Of a stretch of 64,000 bases of DNA, positions 11,345 through 21,741 are shown one piece after another. The DNA comes from Adineta vaga (Eukaryota; Rotifera). The stretch is taken from positions 16,368,001-16,432,000 of the forward strand of contig CP075494.1 of NCBI GenBank assembly GCA_021613535.1. The letters run 5' to 3'. The notes beneath the pieces were generated by a model that was not told the DNA's origin, did not search any database, and worked only from the letters and a program-made list of their open reading frames with translations. The first letter of the stretch is position 1, and every line of letters starts with the position of its first letter. Made by a program: the position numbers and the translations under genes.

Positions 11345-14300
11345 ATGACTTCAAGAAATATTTGTCTACTATTTTTACTAATGTTTATTATACAAACAAT
11401 GGCAAATGATATTCGATCTGTTCAAATGACAATAATCAATGATAACATATTTCAATGTGCTCAGTCAACTTGTTTACCATTTAACAATCTGACAACATCA
11501 AATATTCGTCAATGTCAAATAAATTGTTTAAATCGAAATGAATGTATAGTTGCTACGTTTTATAAATCAAGTTCACAATGTCAATTATTTAATAATTCAA
11601 TCAATCAAAATGCGAACATGTCATATGAAATGAATGCTGTGACCATGATTACGATTTTGGGAACACGATATCCACTAGGTTCGTATGAAACAGAAATCAT
11701 ACTACCCGAGTAGTCGACAAGAATTGCCAGACACGCATGTAAACACATAAAATATAGACCAAAAGTGACCGAATTTTTTATCGGTGAGAATTGTGCCTAT
11801 CATCATGGTTACATCTCTCGTCTATAAAAAATGCGGTCACTTTCTGTCTTTATTTTACGTCTTCACTCACAATTGGGAACTGCGATTACTGGCGAAACAC
11901 GTCCACTGTTTTCCATTTTCTCACGCATTTTTGGGCGTTTACACGCGTGTTTGGCAATTCTTGTCTTCTTGGATAGGAGGACTAGAAAACTAAACTCTCT
12001 TCTGAATATTAAAAAATGCCAGCTCTTCGGGTGTAATTCTACGGAAGCGGTTTTTAGCAGCTGTAAAAAAACTATTACTAGAGACACAAAAAGAATAAGT
12101 TAACTATAAATAAAACACTATTTCTAATTTCTTTGATTTATATAAAACTAATTATTTTCAAAATAGATCTAACCGCGATTTCATCCACTCATCCACAACA
12201 TCAACTTCATCGTCATCAACAACATCATCATCGTCATCAACATCAACTTCAACGTCATCAACAACAACAACATCATCATCAACATCATCATCATCAACAT
12301 CATCATCGACTTCATCGTCATCAACATCAGCATCAACAACAACATCAACAGAAGCACCACGCGGTTAGTAACATAATGAGATAATTATCAGTTCTTTTAG
12401 TAGGTCTCTTGAAACCGATTGCTAAGACCAAGTTCTTATTTTCTTTAGCAACAGTTATTCTCATTGAAAAAATGGTAAAAACTATAGCGAGAAAATCATA
12501 ATACAACTGATTAATCTCTTTTCAACGGAACTCACACAGTCAGAGGTTATCGACTATAATGATTTCGCATATGAATATAAGAAACACTGCTAGGTCTGTA
12601 ACATGTGATTATCTGTAAGACTGATTTTTCACCTCACTAAAATTTTAGCAAATTTATTCTAGAGCATATTGAATTGACTATAAAGCAAGACTTGTTTCTA
12701 CTTCATATCGATTTTTCCTGAGATATGTATCTACTTGAATTTATATGAGAGATACATCCCATAACATTTTTGCATGGAAAAAAAATTTCACAATACACTG
12801 ATATGGCTAAAAAAGAGTAGTTTTACAGATGAGCGTGTTAGAATAATCTATGAGCAATTTTTATATTCGCATTCGAAACTAACATGGTCAAAAACTTTTG
12901 ACCCTGTACCTTCCGTTGAGCAAGTGATCAATCAGTTGCATCGATTCCTTTTTTAGTTTATTTTAATCTTTTTCAGTAAATCTTAATTTCGAAGTCATAT
13001 GTGTATATTTATTTCCAAAGTGATTTATCTACAGGGTGAGCAGGATGGGCGTCGCCCACCCAAGATTTTGCTTCATCCTCTCCGAAACTTACAGCCAAGC
13101 CTGTAAAACTAGATCATTAGTCCACCTACTATGAGTTAAGGAGGACATAGGCTAGCCTAAACTTCGAGTTGTCCACCCGGGAAACAAAACCTAGATAAAA
13201 TACTGTTCATTTCTATGAGGAATGAACCAAACTATACATTCTTTTCAGCAGTCTTTTAACAATTAAGAATTTTCAAATTTAAGGTTAGAACAGATTTTGA
13301 AAAACAAACTATCTTTTCACAATATTACGATTGTATTTAAGTGACTGGATTTTTATTTGATCAATAATCGATCAAGATGAACTTACGAGAAATTTAGAGT
13401 AATGAATATCGGAAAAGTTGTCGAATGAAGTGTCATTGTTTTTTTTCTGTTTCATTATTTCATTTTCTGAATTCATTAACAAAATTAATTGAGATATCAA
13501 GTTTCGAAGAGGACATTGTAAGTTGTTAAGATTGATAAAAATGCGATTGAACAGTAAAAGAAGAATAGATCTGTTTTACCCTTTTTACACCTTTATCACT
13601 GATAAACATTATTACTATATCACTCATGTGAGATCAAAGATACTTTAGATTCGATAATGTTGAACATTTTGGAATCAGTTTCTATGAATTATCGAAATTG
13701 GGCGGTATTCTATCTGCTCGGTATCGAGAGCAGTGATGAAATTTCAAAAGTTGGTAGAACCTTATTCCACGATATGTGACATCGCGGAGTAAAAAGTATT
13801 CTCGAACAAATGCTTTGAAAATATTCAGAAACACGTTTTTTTATGTATTTGCTCTATTTAGTATGGACAACAACAGGAAATATGAGTATCGTACGACTAT
13901 ATCACACAGCATCTGTTTTAGCAAATGGAACAGTGTTAGTTGCAGGTGGATTTAATGGTGCTGCTTACTTCAAAAATGCTGATTTATATAATCCGTCAAC
14001 AGGTACTTGGACTACAACAGGAAATATGAGTGTGTTACGAGGATCTCATACAGCATCCATTTTACCAGATGGGACAGTGTTAGTTGCAGGAGGATATGGT
14101 GGTGGTGGTTACTTGAACAGTGCGGAATTATATAATCCGTTAACAGGTACTTGGACAACAACAGGAAGTATGAATGTGACACGAGAATATCACACAGCAT
14201 CCGTTTTATCAGATGGGACAGTGTTAGTTGCAGGAGGATATGGTGGTGGTGGTGGTTACTTGAACAGTGCGGAATTATATAATCCGTTAACAGGTACTTG

Positions 14301-14856
14301 GACAACAACAGAAAATATGAGCGTGTTACGAGGACATCACACAGCATCTGTTTTAGCAAATGGGACAGTGTTGGTTGCTGGTGGATTTAGTAATAGTGGT
14401 TACTTGAACCGTGCTGAATTATATAATCCGTTAACAGGTACTTGGACAATAACAGGAAATATGAGTGTGTTACGAGGAAATCACAGAGCATCTGTTTTAG
14501 CAAATGGAACAGTGTTAGTTTCAGGTGGATCTGATGGTGCTTTCTTGAAAAGTGCTGAATTATATAATCCGTCAACAGGTACTTGGACTACAACAGGAAA
14601 TATGAGTGTGATACGAGGATCTCACACAGCATCCATTTTATCAGATGGAACAGTGTTAGTTGCAGGTGGATCTGATGGTGTTGGTTACTTGAACAGTGCT
14701 GAATTATATAATCCGTCAACAGGTACTTGGACAACAATAGGAAATATGAGTGTGTCACGAATATATCACACAGCATCCGTTTTAGCAAATGGAATAGTGT
14801 TAGTTGCAGGTGGATATAATGGTACTGCTTACTTCAAAAATGCTGAATATTATTAA
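11345..14856 (+). CDS. Secreted PAN-like/linker/Kelch propeller protein
   Basis: Three exons: 11345..11678, 12167..12367 and 13862..14856. The first intron is phase 1 (G|GTTCGT). Start is ATG 11345; the upstream TTG is not used. Exon 1 has a signal peptide (LLFLLMFIIQTMA) and a cysteine-rich PAN/apple-like module with CxxxC and Cys pairs. Exon 2 is a (CATCAA)-type low-complexity linker. Exon 3 carries seven Kelch blades of about 47 residues (HTASVL, GTVLVAGG, AELYNP, TGTWTTTGNMS), enough for a propeller. The exon 3 acceptor TTTAG at 13857-13861 gives the phase needed to join. The frame of exon 2 is doubtful: with the donor at 12368 it reads His/Gln, while the homologous gene at 46-52 kb encodes Ser/Thr. 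If Ser/Thr is the true frame, a frameshift is present. About 509 residues if intact. Extracellular binding is the likely role. Confidence 0.6.
11716..11965. mobile_element. Foldback MITE-like element in an intron
   Basis: The outer inverted arms 11716-11744 and 11937-11965 match at 27 of 29 positions. The inner arms 11745-11780 and 11824-11860 are also inverted copies (core AGTGACCG and GCGGTCACT). About 76 bp is inserted in the right arm. No coding capacity. It lies inside intron 1 of the PAN-like/Kelch gene. The short overlapping ORFs in this stretch follow from its composition. Confidence 0.7.
12368..13861 (+). other. Intron 2 of the PAN-like/Kelch gene
   Basis: About 1.5 kb, long for this genome. 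It holds no recognisable gene. At 13034-13068 there is a short palindromic run (GGGCGTCGCCC), and at 13756-13804 a copy of a short dispersed repeat. A 60-codon ORF near 12774-12956 shows no recognisable motif. Confidence 0.4.
13756..13804. repeat. Short dispersed repeat, copy 2 of 3
   Basis: The core is GACATCGCGGAGTAAAAAGT followed by ATTCTC. It is closely similar to 17363-17415 and related to 1830-1880. Confidence 0.55.
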
Positions 14857-15389
14857 TAGAATTTTATTATAAAACACTTTTATTCTATAACTTGACGCAT
14901 AAGATTGAATGTTCTAAATCATTTATGTATTCATTATTTTGACTGCTTTTTTTATTTTGAACTGAATAATCATATCATATGTTTCTTTTTTCAAAATCTT
15001 TATGACACATTATTTATTACTTATTTTGTCATTATTTGCTTTTATTAACAATAAATTTACTTCTTCTTTATGAATTATTATTCGATATCGGTTTCATATT
15101 TTGTTGATGAGTATGATTTATCTACAAATCAAATATGATCTGCTGTTCATATTCAAAAACGGTTTTCTTAGAACTCTTCGTTGACAACATCGCCAACTGG
15201 TAAAGTGAGTGCATTCTAGAATCGCTCAGTGTGCCTGTCCGTTTACACGATAACCTTTAACTATTACATTTGACTAAGCTGAAATTTGTGGACAGGGTTG
15301 TCTCATCAATATCTCGGTCGAGTTCGAAGATGAGAAGGATCCGTCAAGAAATGGGCAAGTTATCAAAAAATTGTCATTAGTGAGCAAAG

Positions 15390-15650
15390 TACCTCTGAGG
15401 ATGGGTACAGAGATTTTTTCAAAAAAAACTTTTTCTCAAAATTATTCAAAACATGTAAATCGACTGAATTTTTAACGTTGATTCCGAGGCTGCCATTAGT
15501 TTTGAGCAGAATCATAGTTTACTAATGAAACATTGCCTGAACAAAGGTCTCAACATGCTCAAAAACTGCATCAAGAAACTGAACTTCGTAGATATGTCTC
15601 ATATGCTAATAGTTTTGGCGTTTCCCAAATGGCTGATTTTGTAAGTAGTC
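15390..15650 (+). repeat. Diverged interspersed repeat, copy B
   Basis: The inverted counterpart of 8280-8520, with similar length and collinear conserved blocks. Divergence looks substantial, so the family is old. No TIR or poly(A) end could be placed with confidence. Confidence 0.65.
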
Positions 15651-15737
15651 AAAAGTACTATCGAAAGATAAATATCCAAACTCGATAGCTATTCATATTT
15701 GTGATTTATCATAAAAAACAAAGTGAATATGTATTTT

Positions 15738-15794
15738 CAGGGTGTGGGTGTGGGTGGGTTAAGAGTACAGTCTGACCTACACCCACACCCTCAA
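15738..15794. repeat. Telomere-like hairpin element 4
   Basis: The left arm is AGGGTGTGGGTGTGGGTGGG and the right arm CTACACCCACACCCTCAA. A coding-like frame starts at its right edge (15791). Confidence 0.85.
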
Positions 15795-15988
15795 TATCTA
15801 TCAATATTCTTATTCATCGTGAATTAATTTTTAAAGCATTTATTGAAGTTAAAGATGAAAAATCCATCGTTAGCTATGCTATTTTAGATAAATGGGATAC
15901 TGATTCATCTGTTATTATTCATCATCGTATAGAACAGATCAATTGGCAGAATATCGTTATTCTCTTAGTCCCTTGTTTTATTGATTGA
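15791..15988 (+). pseudogene. 5'-truncated coding fragment, unrecognised
   Basis: An open frame of 65 codons starts in the right arm of hairpin 4 without an ATG and ends at TGA 15986. Composition is protein-like (blocks FKAFIEVKDEK, ILDKWDTDSS, INWQN). Family unknown. The abrupt start at the hairpin suggests its 5' part was lost there. Confidence 0.4.
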
Positions 15989-16574
15989 TTTTTTTCGACC
16001 GGTTCGAACATTTTCGTGAATATGAGAACAGATTTATACATATATATATATATATATACATAGGTCAATTTTATTTAATGTACACTTACGACATTTAACT
16101 TTAAGATCAAATTAGAAATATTCAATTGGTTTAAACAAACAAGAAGAAAATATCTGATCCAATCAATTCGTTAATTTCTGTATAGAACGTTATGTGATGT
16201 GATGTATGAGTCTTTGTTTTTACACACACCATTATATATCAACAAAACAATCGATTGCCGAAAAGTTTAAGTTTGAGATTAGCAAAAGAAGATTCATCAG
16301 TCTGTTATGTTTTCTTCCTTCTTTTTGTGCATGTTTATATTTAGTTGCAAATATTATAACATGTGTCGCTAGATGCTATGCTTATTTAGTATAACAAAAC
16401 AAATACTAACATGGAATGATATCTTTCTCTCATTGGTTTGCTCTCTTCATTCTTTTTCCTTTTGTGTGCATATATAACTGTGCGTTTTGTATGTAAAAGA
16501 TGCGATAAGTGAGTAGAAGAAATAAAAGAAAATGGAGGTGTCGATTTCTTCTAGATTGTAAAGAAACAATAAAT

Positions 16575-17111
16575 ATGTCTGAAGAAGATCGTGATCGTCA
16601 ACCAAGATTACCATTACAAGATGTACCTTCGGAACTTCAAGAAAAAATTGTCAATCTTAATGGAAATCCTAATCTAAATTTATACAAAATTTTATCGAAT
16701 AATCCAATTTTATTATCATCTTGGATCGATTTTGCTTATTCTTTAAGACGGAATTGTACAACATCTCGACAACTTCGAGAATTGATGATTCTTCGTGGTG
16801 CACAACTTTGTCAATCACGATATGAATGGTTTCAACATGAACAAATGGCAAAACAATGTGGAATATCAGAAGAAAAGATTAATGCAATAAAAGATTGGAA
16901 AACAAATTCTCTTTTTGATGAAAAAGAAAAAATTGTATTGGAATTAATGGAAGCATTGATTCAAAACAAAGGAAAACTGACTGATCAATTAGATGAACAA
17001 TTAAAAAAACATTTTACAGAAGCAGAATATTTAGAATTAATATTAACAGGAAGTTTTTATGTTATGGTTCCAACTTTGCTAGAAGCTTTACAAATTCCTG
17101 TGGAAAAATAA
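16575..17111 (+). CDS. Carboxymuconolactone decarboxylase (CMD/AhpD-like) family protein
   Basis: An intronless ORF of 178 residues from ATG 16575. An upstream GTG frame extension has no support as a start. It has the CMD pattern: LRELMILRGAQLC, then YEWFQH, then MAKQCGIS, followed by a helical C-terminal half. The AhpD redox pair CxxC is absent (CQSR here), so a peroxidase-reductase role is unlikely, while the E...YEW..H arrangement of the CMD subgroup is present. Members are alpha-helical and usually oligomeric; many are annotated as decarboxylase-like without a proven substrate. The bacterial- or fungal-type family and lack of introns suggest possible horizontal acquisition (inference). 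It appears full-length and intact. Confidence 0.85.
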   Translation: MSEEDRDRQPRLPLQDVPSELQEKIVNLNGNPNLNLYKILSNNPILLSSWIDFAYSLRRNCTTSRQLRELMILRGAQLCQSRYEWFQHEQMAKQCGISEEKINAIKDWKTNSLFDEKEKIVLELMEALIQNKGKLTDQLDEQLKKHFTEAEYLELILTGSFYVMVPTLLEALQIPVEK

Positions 17112-17362
17112 AAATTCGTCTTTATTTCATTTTTATTTTTGTCATGTGTAGTATAATAATACTTGAAGTAGAATCGTTTGAATAATATAATATAAGAGTT
17201 TTGATCTTTTTCTCAGACTCACATTCTAAATCTATTGGAAATGAATAAAAAAGGGTAATCTGTCTATCATGAACTTTGACATACTTTCTGAAACAATAGA
17301 TATCAATTCAGAAACACTGTTAAGAGAGTAGTCATCCTATTTCGCGATGGAATCCAGGAATC

Positions 17363-17415
17363 GGTTGATCCTGATTTCGGAATGTGCAACATCGCGGAGT
17401 AGGAAGTATTCTCTT
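17363..17415. repeat. Short dispersed repeat, copy 3 of 3
   Basis: The core is CAACATCGCGGAGTAGGAAG followed by TATTCTC. The minus strand can be read as REYFLLRDVAHSEI, as in the other copies. Confidence 0.55.
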
Positions 17416-17562
17416 TACTATAAACAAAATATTACTCATAATGGAAAGAAAATTTTTCATTTCTTCAACTACAATTTAATATTTCACTTTCATTCGATTC
17501 GTGTGATTTAACTTTAGTGAACATAATCTTGAAAAATCAATATTAAAAGTATGTGTATTGAA

Positions 17563-17609
17563 AAGGGTGTGGGTGAGTGTATTCTTTAAATTGAACCCAC
17601 ACCATCAAG
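17563..17609. repeat. Telomere-like hairpin element 5
   Basis: A compact copy: AAGGGTGTGGGTGAGTG, an AT spacer, then AACCCACACCATCAAGAG. Confidence 0.75.
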
Positions 17610-17969
17610 AGGTTTTTTGATTTTTTTCGTGTTTATACAGAACGCAAGGAATTCTTGAGATCGAAGTCGTGGCGGACACCAGAAATCGTCAAATCAGTTG
17701 ACGTCGCGCTATCATATTTTTTAAAAACTATCTAAAGTCATATGAACAGATTTAATTCTTTCTTGTTAAAATCAACTGATTTGTGCGACACAGATTTATA
17801 CGAGAGTATAACTAAATTACTTTTGTTTCTTTTCAAGCTACAGTATTCATGTAATACAAAGCATGATATAAAAAATAATATTTTACTGGTTAGCTATGTT
17901 TTTATTCTTTTTCGAGGAACTACACCAATTTTCATACTCAATCATATGTCAAAATAAGTGTTCAGACAT

Positions 17970-19570
17970 CTAAACTTGCTGAATGCCCATTATTTTAAAC
18001 GGTACCGATTTTGGATACTCTCCCGTCAGCCAGGAGAAATAGAGCATTTCATCGCCAACTAAAATTGGACATTGTGGTATGATTTGTTCATTGGTTGTTA
18101 AATTCAAATTAATACGTTTAATCATCTTGCCGGTGTCCATGCTAACCGCAGTGATGAAACACAGGGACTTTGACTCCTGAGAAGATTGAGAAACAGACAC
18201 AATATAGAGGACGCGTCGTTTTGAATTCATTGTAATACAAGTGGAATATAAATCGAATGTTTTCATTTCACTTGATGTTGCTACTTGAGTTGTCCATATG
18301 GTTTTTCCTTGACTGTCAATAGCAAATGCAAGAGGCATACTTGACATATAAGCCGTGCCTTGCTCGTCTATAGTAGGAGATGTTATACCATCATTATCAG
18401 CAATTAGTGATGGTGGAATCCAGCTCCAGCGTAATTTAATTTGTTGTGCAGACACATCATACGATGAAACGACAAGTTTCCACGGTAAACTCGATGCGTT
18501 TTGCCAGGGCTGAACAATTATTTGATGTTGCTTATCTAAAACAAAGTCTATACCAGACAAATAGGCATCTGTATAATTGTTTATTAAATTCTTTCCACTG
18601 TGATCAAATTTTATCAGGCGAGTATCTCCATCCATCCAGAATATGTCACCAGTACTCGTATCACATCGATACTGTCCACTCCTGCCAGCACCAAAAAAGT
18701 GTCTATTCGTCCACAATAGCTTTAGCGTCTTTTTATCCAAAACAGCTGGTATCGAATCAATTTTGTTATCATCGACCGCTGTCACTAGCAGATCATATTT
18801 TTCATTCAAAGCCAACGGCGCATTGATGTACATAAACAGTTGATAATTTTCTATACACTGTTGAACAGGTTGTGATGTTTGAGCATTTGTGATTTGACAG
18901 ATTTTTGCTGTAAAGGTTCTATCTCCCGCCCAGGAGATAGTATAAAAGAGCACTCCCTGTTGATCAGAAATAATATTGGAAACACCAGCAGGTTCCATAG
19001 CTTCTACAGGCTCGAAAGAGAGTGTCCAACGAACAATGCCATTTGGTGTAAGACATACCATCAAATTAGCTGAACACGAAAAAAGGTTCATATTTACTAA
19101 CTCAAACTTAAATTTCAAAAAATGTAAGAGGTTTTCTTAGAAAACAACTAAAAATCCAACGGGATCTGCTATACTTTAAAATACACTAAAACTATCGTAA
19201 TAATGAGAAGTTTCACATGTTAGGTAAGAAAGTAACGAAGACTCAATATTCAGTAAAAAAGAAGCATTTACAACGAAGTGTACTTGCCTGGTTGAGATCT
19301 TGTTTGGCTCAGAAAAAAGTAAATATCACCGTTAATACCAGCACCTCGACCAAACTGAGTGAGGTCTTGCGATGTTGAATTATATTCATATATCCATGGA
19401 ATTTTCGAATAATTAGTTGCCATGGATGGTACAATGCGATAAGTGTTTTGGGCATTGCCCTTGCCAGTAGACCATACTGATACTGAGTCATCATTATCGA
19501 ATATCGCGTCAGAAATTGTAAAGTGATGCGAGACAATGCAAATTAATAACGTAGTTAAAGAATACTTCAT
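17970..19570 (-). CDS. Secreted PQQ-like beta-propeller protein
   Basis: Exon 1 is 19288..19570 and exon 2 is 17970..19069. The intron starts with GC (CAG|GCAAGT, the classic GC donor context), ends in TTCAG, and is phase 1. Joined length is 460 residues. Residues 1-22 are a signal peptide (YSLTTLLICIVSHHFTISDA). The rest resembles PQQ/quinoprotein-type propeller repeats: GIVRWTLSFEP, LLWTNRHFFGAG, GDIFWMDGD, GKTIWTTQVA, with recurrent DxxGxxxW-like blade ends. No clear catalytic residues for an alcohol dehydrogenase were identified, so this may be a binding propeller. Several Asn-X-Ser/Thr sites fit a secreted glycoprotein. Confidence 0.8.
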
Positions 19571-20193
19571 CTTTCTACGGACAGAATAAAACTATATAGA
19601 TATACAACCATTTTTTTCTTTATATCACAATTTACTCCATCTGATGATTCTCTCAACGTTTCATTTTTTTTATGTTTCTGTGATTGCTTACCATATAAAG
19701 CGAAGATCAAGCACCCGGCAAAAATATATTTCTTATAGAAAACGAATAAAAAAAACTATGACATCATCCAATCAAGGAATTAGAAGTTGAGAGAGTATTT
19801 TGAGCACCGGCATACATGACAATTGAACATCAGATGGGGGAGAATAAAGAGAAAGCAAAACGAAAGTGGTCAATTAATCTATCTTGAGGGGATCTCCGCT
19901 TTTTCTGAAAATATTTTTCGAAATTTAGTTTTTCACGTCTATGTACAGACATCACCGGCCTCGGAAGTTCGAAAAGTAATCGGATAAAGCTTCAAAATTC
20001 GGATGATCTGACAACCCTGGATATAATCTTCGTTGTTATTAATCATCATATAAAATAAATATTTAAAAAAGAACCCTCGAAAAAATACATAGCATACTCT
20101 TATATCCTCTTCTGCAATTATTTGTTGACTTGCAGCAAGTCAAGTTACTATCATTTTTCTATATTGACAAATGTGATGTATAAGTAAATAGGA
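19571..20193. other. Intergenic, likely promoters
   Basis: Lies between the divergent PQQ-like (-) and LysM (+) genes. AT-rich, with no gene or clear repeat. It probably holds both promoters, but no motif stands out. Confidence 0.4.
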
Positions 20194-21359
20194 ATGATGA
20201 AAATAATAATTACTGTCGTCATAGCATGTTATTCATTTATTTTGTGATATAACAGAACGAAAGAAAAAGAAGGTAAGTATTTGACAATGTTGTCAGGAAA
20301 ACATTAATATTACTTCTCTTTTATACAAGTAACATGCTGTGACGTCTCGAGAAATAAGAACGTTAAGTGTGGAAGAAAAAAAGTTAGACCTACTCTTTGC
20401 GTATCTAATGAAAGTTTTGTTCGGAAAATTTTATTGATTTCATCGTGTTTCATATTTGAATTTTGTTGAAAACTTTTCTAATAGAAAGTATTTAACGTGC
20501 AAAATTCGCAATATCAGTGATGCCGACACATACAATCGTTTCAGGTGATACATTTTGGCGGCTTTCCCAAGTATATGGCTGTAGTCTTCAAGAAATACTA
20601 GCTGTCAATCCTGGTGTTGTACCTGAACAACTTCAAATTGGGCAAACAGTACAAGTACCTGATAATGGTATGTTTATAATATTCCTTCTCCTGTTGTGAT
20701 TGTCTTGTATCATTTTACAAATCATTCAAATTATCAGCTTCAGCAACATCAGGATCCGGCATGTCAACACACATTATTGTTGCAGGTGATACATTTTGGC
20801 GACTTTCTCAAGTATATGGATGTACTCTTGCAGAAATATTAGCTGCTAATCCTGGTGTTGTACCTGAACAGTTGCAAATAGGGCAGATAGTACGAATCCC
20901 ACGTTCAGGTTAGTGTGCGTCTCTATAGGTGATTTGATGTTATGTGTATAAATGATTCGAATCGTTTACAATCGAAATAGAATTGAAACGATCAAAACTT
21001 GTACAATATTCTGTTGGTCACACGATCACCATAGTTGCTGTAACTGTGTGTTTGAGATGCGATACTTCTTATTTGATGAAGGTTGTTTAAACCAGAAAGA
21101 TACATTCTTATGCTCTTAGTATTCATAGGTGAAACATTCAGAATAGTTGATAAAGTGTTTAATTTATTTTAACTAGAGAAACTTAAGTTACTATCCATGA
21201 ATAGGTACACAGAAACATATCATCATAGCAGGCGATACTTTCTGGCGTCTCTCTCAACAATATGGATGTACTCTTGAGAAAATATTAGCTGTGAATCCTG
21301 GTGTTGTGCCTGAACAACTTCAAATTGGCCAAACAGTTCGAATACCTCAACATTCATAG
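20194..21359 (+). pseudogene. Triple-LysM protein with interrupted signal-peptide exon
   Basis: Three phase-1 exons (20518..20667, 20738..20908, 21205..21359) each encode one LysM domain: SGDTFWRLSQ or AGDTFWRLSQ, YGC, NPGVVPEQLQIGQ. LysM binds chitin or peptidoglycan-type GlcNAc polymers. Upstream, ATG 20194 opens a hydrophobic leader (MMKIIITVVIACYSFIL) in the right frame to join a strong donor at 20273 (G|GTAAGTAT, phase 1), but TGA at 20245..20247 interrupts it. Either secretion is lost, or a shorter protein starts at ATG 20520 (157 residues, no signal peptide). All three LysM domains look intact. Call: LysM gene, secretory form broken. Confidence 0.65.
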
Positions 21360-21678
21360 TAAATATCTGTTCGTTTACAATTCTTTTTCGACAAGAACTG
21401 AATCATAGACGAAGATGCTCCTACCGAATTTTATTGTTTTATTCATTAATAAATGATACGAAAAGATATTATTCATATAAAAATAGAGTAGATTTTATTA
21501 TTTACTGAATAACTCAGTAATATTAAAAGAGCTGGATGCATTCAGTCAAAAGATAAAGAATATTATTAATGAGAACGCTAATATTTTATCATTGCCATTA
21601 TATTTTCTAAATGTATACCTGTATCATGGACTTTGTCTAACAAGGAAACATATTTGAATTTATCGTCTGAGATCAACC

Positions 21679-21741
21679 ATCTTGAAGGTGTGAGTAAGAC
21701 TGATGTGTGATTGCATTACTCTCACATTCACCCACCCTAAG
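21679..21741. repeat. Telomere-like hairpin element 6 (degenerate)
   Basis: The left end ACCATCTTGAAGGTGTGAG matches the terminus of copies 8 and 15. The right part is CACATTCACCCACCCTAAG. Confidence 0.65.

Larger units (their letters stand above)
14857..16574. other. Intergenic with repeats and a truncated ORF
   Basis: Contains the old repeat copy B (15390-15650), a telomere-like hairpin (15738-15794), a coding fragment (15791-15988) and a (TA)n run near 16037-16060. Nothing else is recognisable. Confidence 0.5.
17112..17969. other. Intergenic
   Basis: Holds the third copy of the short dispersed repeat (17363-17415) and a telomere-like hairpin (17563-17609). No convincing gene. Confidence 0.5.

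Noticed and set aside
11784-12103. Four overlapping ORFs of 69-90 codons
   Set aside because: They lie inside a foldback element in an intron, with no coding signature in any frame.
14012-14788. Antisense ORFs of 62-115 codons opposite the Kelch exon
   Set aside because: They mirror the tandem Kelch repeats and have no independent evidence.
16037-16060. (TA)n run
   Set aside because: An ordinary microsatellite; noted only in context.
19900-20030. Possible third copy of the 8.4/15.5 kb repeat
   Set aside because: Only a short CAGGGTTGTC-like match near 15292; the rest does not align.
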